Position numbers and translations under genes: made by a program. A DNA stretch of 64,000 nucleotides from Perognathus longimembris pacificus (Eukaryota; Chordata; Mammalia; Rodentia; Heteromyidae), in NCBI RefSeq assembly GCF_023159225.1, contig NC_063161.1:69530767-69594766 (forward strand). The letters are read 5' to 3'. The notes below the pieces were generated by a model. That model saw nothing but the letters and a program-made list of their open reading frames with translations, had not been told where the DNA came from and searched no databases. This document shows positions 34,801-43,121 of the stretch, one piece after another (the stretch's first letter is position 1; the number at the start of each line of letters is the position of its first letter).

Positions 34801-37800
34801 GAGATCTAACAGAGGTCTATTAGTTAGTTTTTTTATATTTCTACAATGCCATGATTTGAACTCTGAGCCTCATACTCGCCAGGAAAGCACACTAACACTT
34901 GACCACCTTCCATTCGGGCAGCCCAGACAGATGGCTCCAGTTTTGAACATGGTCAGTAGGGTCTAGGTTTGAGGCTCAGGGTCCAAGTTGAGTAAAGTGG
35001 TTTAGAAACTGTCTTCTAGCAGGTATGGTGGCTCCTGACTGTCATCCCTGCAACCAAAGGTGGGGAGGGAGAGGGTTTGTATGTCAAGGTCTGCATTGAG
35101 CCAAAGTATGAGACCCAGTCTGGGAAAGAAAAAAAAAAAAACCAAAAAACTAAAAGCAAAAAGACTGGGGTGTGGCTCAATTAATAGTGTTTGACTTAGC
35201 AAGTGAGGCTCTAAGCTCAATTCCCAGTATGGTAAAAGGCAAAGGAAGCAGAGAAAGAAGAGAAGAAGGGAAGAGAAGAAATGGAATGCAAGTCAGGAGG
35301 GAAAGAAGGGTGGAAGGAAGGAAGGAAGAAAACAGAGGCAGAGTAGGAAGATTCTAGAAGAGGTCAGCAATTTGGTTGGGACGCTATTGCTAAAACTAGA
35401 CTGGCAGAACGAGTGTGTAATTCCTACTTGGAGATTTTGTTGCAGATGAAATTAGGTCATGAGGGCAGTAGTAAGGGAAAGGACATGTTGAAGGGTTGTC
35501 CTCTGTGAGGGACACTCTGTATTTAAATCCTGTTTGGTGACAAAAGCATTGGCTGGTCCTCGTTCCTCACATGGATCCGAGATGGACGGGAAAGGAATGC
35601 CACCATTTGTGCTGTTTCCCCTTGGTCTTCGTTACAGATCAGCTTTCTGCGCAACCTCACGTGGACCTTGTCGAACCTTTGCCGTAACAAGAACCCATAC
35701 CCCAGCAAGGTGGCTGTGATGCAGATGCTGCCCTGCCTCACCCAGCTCCTGTGCCACCAGGACTATGAGATCCTGTCTGACACCTGTTGGGCCTTGTCCT
35801 ACCTCACCGATGGCCACAACGAGCGCATCCAACAGGTGGTCAACATGGGGGTTCTGCCCCGGCTGGTGGAACTCATGACCTGCCCACAGCTCAGTGTCTT
35901 GGTAAATGTCTCCCCACATTCTCACCCCATGCACCCAAGTTCTTCTCAGCCAGCTCAGATCCTGTACCTGGAACTCAGCTTCCTGCGGGCATTGTCCTGA
36001 TCCTTGCTACTCTCTAACCGGACAGGCTGGAATCCCTCTTGACTTGCATCCTAGTGGACATTCTAGAGCCTGCTCTTCCTTAATCTGATAACTAGGGGAA
36101 AAAATGAAAAAAAGTGATATACAGCTTAGAATCCTGCCAGTCAGGAAAAGGCCTTTGCCTCCTTTCCTTCTCATTGTGTAATTTGGATTTCTTATGTAAA
36201 TATAAGGGGAGATTTCCTCTTCTTTCTCCAGTTGCTTCTCAGATTACCTAGATGCAGTTCAAGCATTGGAGACACATTGAATACGTTCCTACCCCTCTGA
36301 GTTGTGGGTGCTGGCTTAGTGCTTCCCCTGGGACTGTATATGGTCACGTAGTGGCCATCTCCTCTGAGTTGGTGTCCTGTTGCCCAGGTGGCTTTGGCAA
36401 CAGTGCCAGGAGCAAGGAGGGTCAAGGGAAGAAGAATAGATTTTCTTTGTAGACAGTGGTGAGGGCCTCATGCTTGCTAAAAGCCTACCACATGAGCCAC
36501 ACTCCCAGTTCTGTTGCTTGTTTGTTGCTCATGTAGGGTCTCCAGCTTTCACCTGGGCCGGCCTCAGTCCTCAGTGTTTCTACCTCTACCTCTTGAGTAG
36601 CTGGGATTAGAGACATCCCCCATCCTGCCAGTGTGGTATTGAGATAGTGTTCCACTAACTTTTCCCTCTGCTGGACCAGGAACTGAGATCCTCTTATCTC
36701 TGCTTCCAGTGCAACTGGAAACACAGGCATGTGCCACAACGCCAAGCTTTACAGCTTTATAGAAGTGCTGGGGCTCAGTTGAAGCTGCCCTGACAAGGCT
36801 CTGATCGACCTAGAGATGTTTCTCTGTAGAGTAGCAGGTATACAATTCTGATAGGTTAGGAAATCTCTGGAAGAGTTATCAGACTCCATTGTCCCTGGGG
36901 CAGAGAACTCAGATCAATCCACAGTCAGTCTTCAGGGGCATTTGTTGAGTCCCATCATGAGCCATCTGCAGACCTTCAGGGTCACTGCGAGGCAGTTTGT
37001 GAGCACACTGGCCAACGCCCCTGTGTTGTCCCACGTCCCACTTAGAAATACAGCACTGTCACTGGCTTAGCATTTGCCCCAGCTGAAAAGGTCATGTAAG
37101 TGGCAGCATTTCCTTTTGACTTATTTCAGGTACTTGCTGGGCAAGCCCTCTATCACTTACACCACTCCCCTAGTCCTTTTTGCTTTAGTTTAATTTTTCT
37201 AGCAGGACCTCATGCTTTTGCCCAGGGTAGGCTGGACCACCAGCCTCCTGTGAATGCCTTCCCCAGAGCTGGGGTGACAGGGGCTCACAAGTTAGGGGCA
37301 TTCCTTGCTATTACTGTCCTTGCCTCCTAGCCAATTAATGTAGAAAGCCAGCAAGCTCCTGAAAGTAGATGACAAACAGCTGCCATAACTTGATGCATGA
37401 CAAGGGTCATGAGTATGGTTATGGTTCCAAAGCTGGCCCCGGGGGTCCAGCCATCGTGTTTGGGAGGGCAGGGGGCTGACATGATGATAGCCTTGCCTCT
37501 TGCCTTGCTCCTCCAGACCCCCTCCCTCCGCACCATGGGGAATGTCGTCAGTGGAACGGACGATCAGACACAGATGGCCATAGACGCAGGCTTGCTGAAG
37601 GTGCTGCCCCAGCTCTTGAAGCACCCCTCGTCCTTCATCCAGAAGGAGGCCATGTGGGCCCTGAGCAACATAGCCGCTGGGCCCCAGCAACACATCCAGC
37701 AGCTGATTGCTTGTGGCATCCTGCCTGCTTTGGTGAGGATGCTAAAAAATGTAAGTGTCACCCATAGCATGTCAGCCCGTGAACCCTCCCTGAGGCCCCA

Positions 37801-40800
37801 TTCCTCCCTGCCATTGCAGGTGAGAAAGGGAAGCCTGGGGCATTGGATGCCTAGTTCCAGCCATTCTGAAGAGGCAACAGACATACCAAGTATTGGTCAG
37901 TGGATAGGGGACCCCTTGGCCCCAGAGAATGTGAACCTGCCCCAAAAGTAAGAGTGTAGTGCATGCTGGTGTAGTTCAAATGGTAGAGTGCCTGGCCTGT
38001 AAGCCTGAGGCCCTATGTTAAACCTCAATTTCAGGAAAGAGAGGCAGAAGATTTTAATATAAAAGTAAAATACAGACATTTCCTTCTTTTTTTCTTGCTC
38101 TTCCCTGAAGAGAAATTCCTACCATCTGAGTTTCCTTTTGCCACCTTTTAATGAATGCCTAGTGATTAAACTATCTGCATGCAATCGGGCTATGGTGGGA
38201 GGACATGGGGCGGGAAATCAAGGCAGGTTTGCAGCTCAATGGCCTCTTTACGTCTCTCACACTCTTATCTTGCCTCCTATTTGTTGAGTATGTACAGGAT
38301 TTTTCTTGAGGTACTGAGGTTTGAACTCAGGGCCTTATGCTCATTAGGTAGGAGTTCTAACACTGAGTCACAACTGACCTCGCTATGGCTAGCCTGGAAC
38401 TTAGGATCCTTCTACCTTCACCTCCTGATAGCTGGGATTATAGGTGTGCACCATCATGCAGAGCTTCAGAACTTGTATATTTGGTTTTATTTCACAAGGA
38501 GGGTAACTTTCCCTAGTCATAAAATGAGACTAGCCCTCTTCCCAAGAACGGCAGGGTCCATGAAGAATTATGCACATATCTCAGGGGCCAAACATTCATT
38601 GAGCAATCTTTCAAGAGTCTGCTTGTTCCCTCTGGCCTGACTCGGGCCCCTGGTTGGCATCTATGTGCCCTGCCATGGAACTTGTACAACTTTTATTAAG
38701 CAAGAAAGATGGGAACTGTGGCTTATAGCCACTGCCCTTGGAAACTGAGTGTAATTCCTGGTTTATATTCCTGGCTGGAGTGATGGTTTGTTTTCTCTGT
38801 ATATAGAGATAGGAAGAAGCTTCCCCATCCTCCCTACTCCTTCCTCCTTTCCTGACTGAGGGCTTCATGGCTTCATATAGATACCATCTCCTGATCAAGA
38901 ACTGGAGGCAGGGACAGGTGCAAAGAACGGTATGATCACAGCTTGAGGCCAGCTTGGTTAGGAAGTGAGTGAGAACCCATCTCAGCAAGCAAGCCATGTG
39001 TGGTGGTACACACCTGTGGTTCCAGACACAAGGATAGATAGGAAGATTGTGGTCCCAGACAAAAACTCCAGACCCTATGTGAAAAATAACTAAAGCAAAA
39101 AAGGCTGGGAGTGTGGCTCAAGTGGTAGAGCACATGCCTAGCAAGCCACAGGGCTCTTGATTTTAATTCCCTGTCCTGGAGAAAAAAAAGGTCGGGCAGC
39201 CAGGGCCTTCTGCAGAAATGGCCTGTATAGACTTGAGTGAAGGCAGTTGGCCTGGAAGGCGAACCTTCAGGTTTTCAGGATCCTGAGAGTGTAAGCATTG
39301 TGTTCCTGCAGGGAGAATTCCGAGTCCAGAAGGAGGCTGTGTGGACGGTGGCTAACTTCGCCACAGGGGCCTCGGTGGACCAGCTGTTCCAGCTTGTCAA
39401 CTCAGATGTCCTGGGGCCGCTGGTGAATCTACTCAAGGCCCCAGATGTGAAGCTCATCAGCATCATCCTGGATGTCATTGCCTGTATCCTCCAGGTGGGT
39501 GCGAACCCACGGCTCTGCTTCTGCATCCTAGTTCACTTTTGTGTTTCCACATAAATTTACTATTATGAAGGTGCTGTACAAAGGGGTTACTGTTCCATAG
39601 GTTGGAAAATGAGTACATTTCTTTGTTTGGACAATGGCACCCCTTCCTTTGTTTTCCTCCAGTTTACCTTCCCTACCCACAAATTTTATATGTACTTAAC
39701 ATTTGTTGGGGAGGGGGCCGCGAATGTGGTAGAGTGCTTGCCTAGCATGCATGAAGCCCTGGGTTCAATTCCTCAGGACTACATAAAGGGAAAAAGCTGG
39801 AAATGATGCTATGATTTAAGTGGTAGAGTGCGAGCCTTAAGCAAAACAAGCTCAGGAACAATGTCCAGGCTCTGAGTTCACACCTCAGAACTGGCAAACA
39901 AAAAATAATGTTCTGGGTGGAGGTTGGTACTGGGAATGGACCCGGAAACCTTGTACTTTCTAGGCAAGAAGAGCTTAACACAGATGCTCATGATGACTGC
40001 ATCATTTCTTTATCCTCCAACAGTGCTTTTATTTTGTGTTGTTTTTATTTTTATGTGTGCATTACTTGGCATGTACATGTTTGTGTATGTGTATATGTGT
40101 GTATGTGCCTAGGCCTACACCCTGTTCCTAAGCTTTGCTGCTCAAGGCTGGCGCTCTACCAGTTCAGCCACAGCACCATTTCCAGCTTTTTCTTTGTGGT
40201 GGTTAACTGGAAATAAGTCTCACAGACTTTCCTGTGTGGTCTGGCTTCAAACCATGGTCCTCAGATGTCAGCCTCTTGAGTAGCTAGGATTAGAGCTTCA
40301 CCCTCACTGGCCCACCTATCCACACACTCTGCAAACAGCACAGAAACAGACATCTCACAAAATGACTTCTGCCTTCATTTCCTCACATCAGGGTCTGTGT
40401 GCCAGGATTTTTTCTGGGTGCTCAGAAAATGGGATGTTTAGTCCTGTTATATCAGGGTCTGTGTGCCAGGATTTTTTCTGGGTGCTCAGAAAATGGGATG
40501 TTTAGTCCTGTTATTTGTTGTTTGTTTATTTTGTCCCAGGGCTGGAGCTTGAGTTCAGGGTCTGGGCACTATCCCTGAGCTTTTGTGTTCAAGGCTGGCA
40601 GTCTACTTCTTGAGCCACAGCTGCACGTCTGGCTTTTTGGTGGTCAATTGGAGATACAAATCTCATGACTTTCCTGAGTGTCTGGGCCTAGAATTCAGAT
40701 CCTCAGATCTCAGCTTCCTGAGTAGCTAGGATTACAGGCGTGAGCCACCAGTGGCCAGGGCCTTGTTACTGTCTGAGATGCAATGGCACAGGCTGGTCTC

Positions 40801-42420
40801 CTGCCTCAGCCTCCTGAGTGATGGGGTTACTCTTCTGCATGACCGCACCCTGCTCTATGTCTTTGTGCTAGTGGAGCCTGTGTGTTGGGGGGAAGGGAGT
40901 GGTGGGGAAAGTAAACCAAATTAAAGGGCAGTGACTAAGGGTGCAGGTGGGGAGTAGGCAGAGCCTTCACCTGGTGACAGGATAGGAATGGCCTGGGAGC
41001 AGAGATGTGGGGTGAACCAGGAGTGGTGAGTGTGTTGGCGGAGAGAATGTGGTCGGAGCTGAGGCCTGGCAGTGCTGGGTGATGAGGCCCGTGGGGGCAG
41101 CAGGCAGGAGGCAGTGACGAGTTCTGTGTAAGGCAGAGAAACCCACTGAAAGTTTGAAGTGTGGCAAAGCCAGTGAGTGGCCAGCAGATTAGAACAGCAG
41201 TGCTCCAGGGAGCAGCAATCGGTTACAGACCTCAATACTGAGGACTGTGGGGAACTTGTGCTCCATTCACCAGTGCACCTGGGAGGGGAGGGACTGCAAA
41301 GCACTGACTCACAATTCTAGAAAAGTCTTGTTTCTCACATATACCAAAGTTAAACCCAATAGTTATATACTACTTGAGTTACTTCTATATTATGGCACCA
41401 CAAATTCCCCATTGGTTGTATGCAGCCTCCTAAGCCCACCCTCCTCTTCCAGTCTGTCTGCAGAAAGTGTCTCCCACTAGGTTTGCCTGGGTTGGCCTCA
41501 GATCACAGTCCTCCTCCCTCTGCCTCCAGGGTAGCTGCACACTACCATAGCCAGCCTCCATAGTGTCTGAACACAAATAGGTTTCTGGAGTTAGGAGTCA
41601 GGGCCGGCTTAGCCAGAATGTTCTGCCTCAGGGTTAGTGATGCATAAGGCTTAGTTCAGGTGTCATCTTGGCAGATGGGGAGGGGGCAGACACTGTGACT
41701 CACACCTGTGATTGGAATCCCAGCTACTCAGGAAGTGGAGATCTGGAGGATGGTGATTTGAGACCAGACTGGGCATAATTACAGAAACCTCACTTTAGCG
41801 GAATAGTATTGGTGCCTATCATCCTAATTAATGGGGGTGGGGGCGGTTATAGGTGTGAAGACCACATTCTAAAGGTTTACAGAAAATGCAAATATATATC
41901 TCCCTCCTTCCCTTCCTTTCTTTGTCTGTCCTTCTTTCCCTCCCTCTCTCCCCCCTCCCTTCTTCTCTCCTTTCCTCCCTCTCACCCGTCTTCCCTCTTT
42001 CCTTCCTCCCCTCTTTTCTTCCCTCCTTTCCCTCCTTTTTCCCTCCCATCTTATTTCCTTCCCTCCCTCTCGCCTTCCTTCTCTACTTGCACCAAGGACT
42101 TCATCCTTTGTCAAGCTGTCGCTGCTGTGATGCAGGAACTCATTTCTCTGGTCAGGCTCCAGGCACACAGGACTGAGCGCTCATGTTTCCATAACCTTAC
42201 TTGACATTCTATATTTAAATAACCTACAAGGTTGGGAATATGGTCCAGTGGCAAGAGTGCTTACCTCATATACATGAAGCCCTGGGTTTGATTCCTCAGC
42301 ACCACATGAATAGAAAAGGCCAGAAGTGGTGCTGTGGCTCAAGTGGCAGAGTGCTAGGCTTGAGCAAAGAGATGCCAGGGACAGTGCTTTGGCTCTGAGT
42401 CTAAGCCCCAGGACTGGCAA

Positions 42421-42475
<55 letters not shown>

Positions 42476-43069
42476 ATGTAAAAATAAAATAAAAAATAAA
42501 ACAATCTACAAGTTGGGCCCCAGTGCACTGCTCACGGCCCGTAAGCCTAGCTATTCAGGAGGCTGAGGATTGCAGTTTGAAGCTCAAGCAGGAAACTGCA
42601 AGCCTCTTTATCTCTACTGAACTATCAAAAAAGCCAGAAATGGAGGTGTGACTCAGGGGGTAGAATGCTAGCCTTGAGCAAAAGAAGCTGGGAGACAGCA
42701 CCCATGTCCTGAGTACAAGTCCCAGAACGGGCACCAAAAATACAATAAAAACTTTCTTGGCTGGAGTATAGCGCTTCCCTTTTAAGTCCTGGGTTTGATC
42801 CCCAATACCAAAGAAGAGATAGTCAACTTCCAAAACTTCTCAGTAATTAGAAGACCATTTCTACAAACTAGTCATAAAAATATATTTAGTTAAACAAAAA
42901 GACATCATCCTAAAACCAAGTGTGGTGGTTTACATAATCCCAGCAACTTGGGAGGCAGAGATCAAACCCCATCTGAGAAAGGAAGTGAAGAGCTGGGAGC
43001 ATGGCTCAGGGTGGACAGCACAGCCGAGCAGGCAGGAGATTTTCTGTTCAAACATGACAGAAAAGAATA

Positions 43070-43121
<52 letters not shown>

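Noticed and set aside
40387..40514. CRISPR-like or satellite array
   Set aside because: Only two adjacent copies without spacers, in a mammalian intron.
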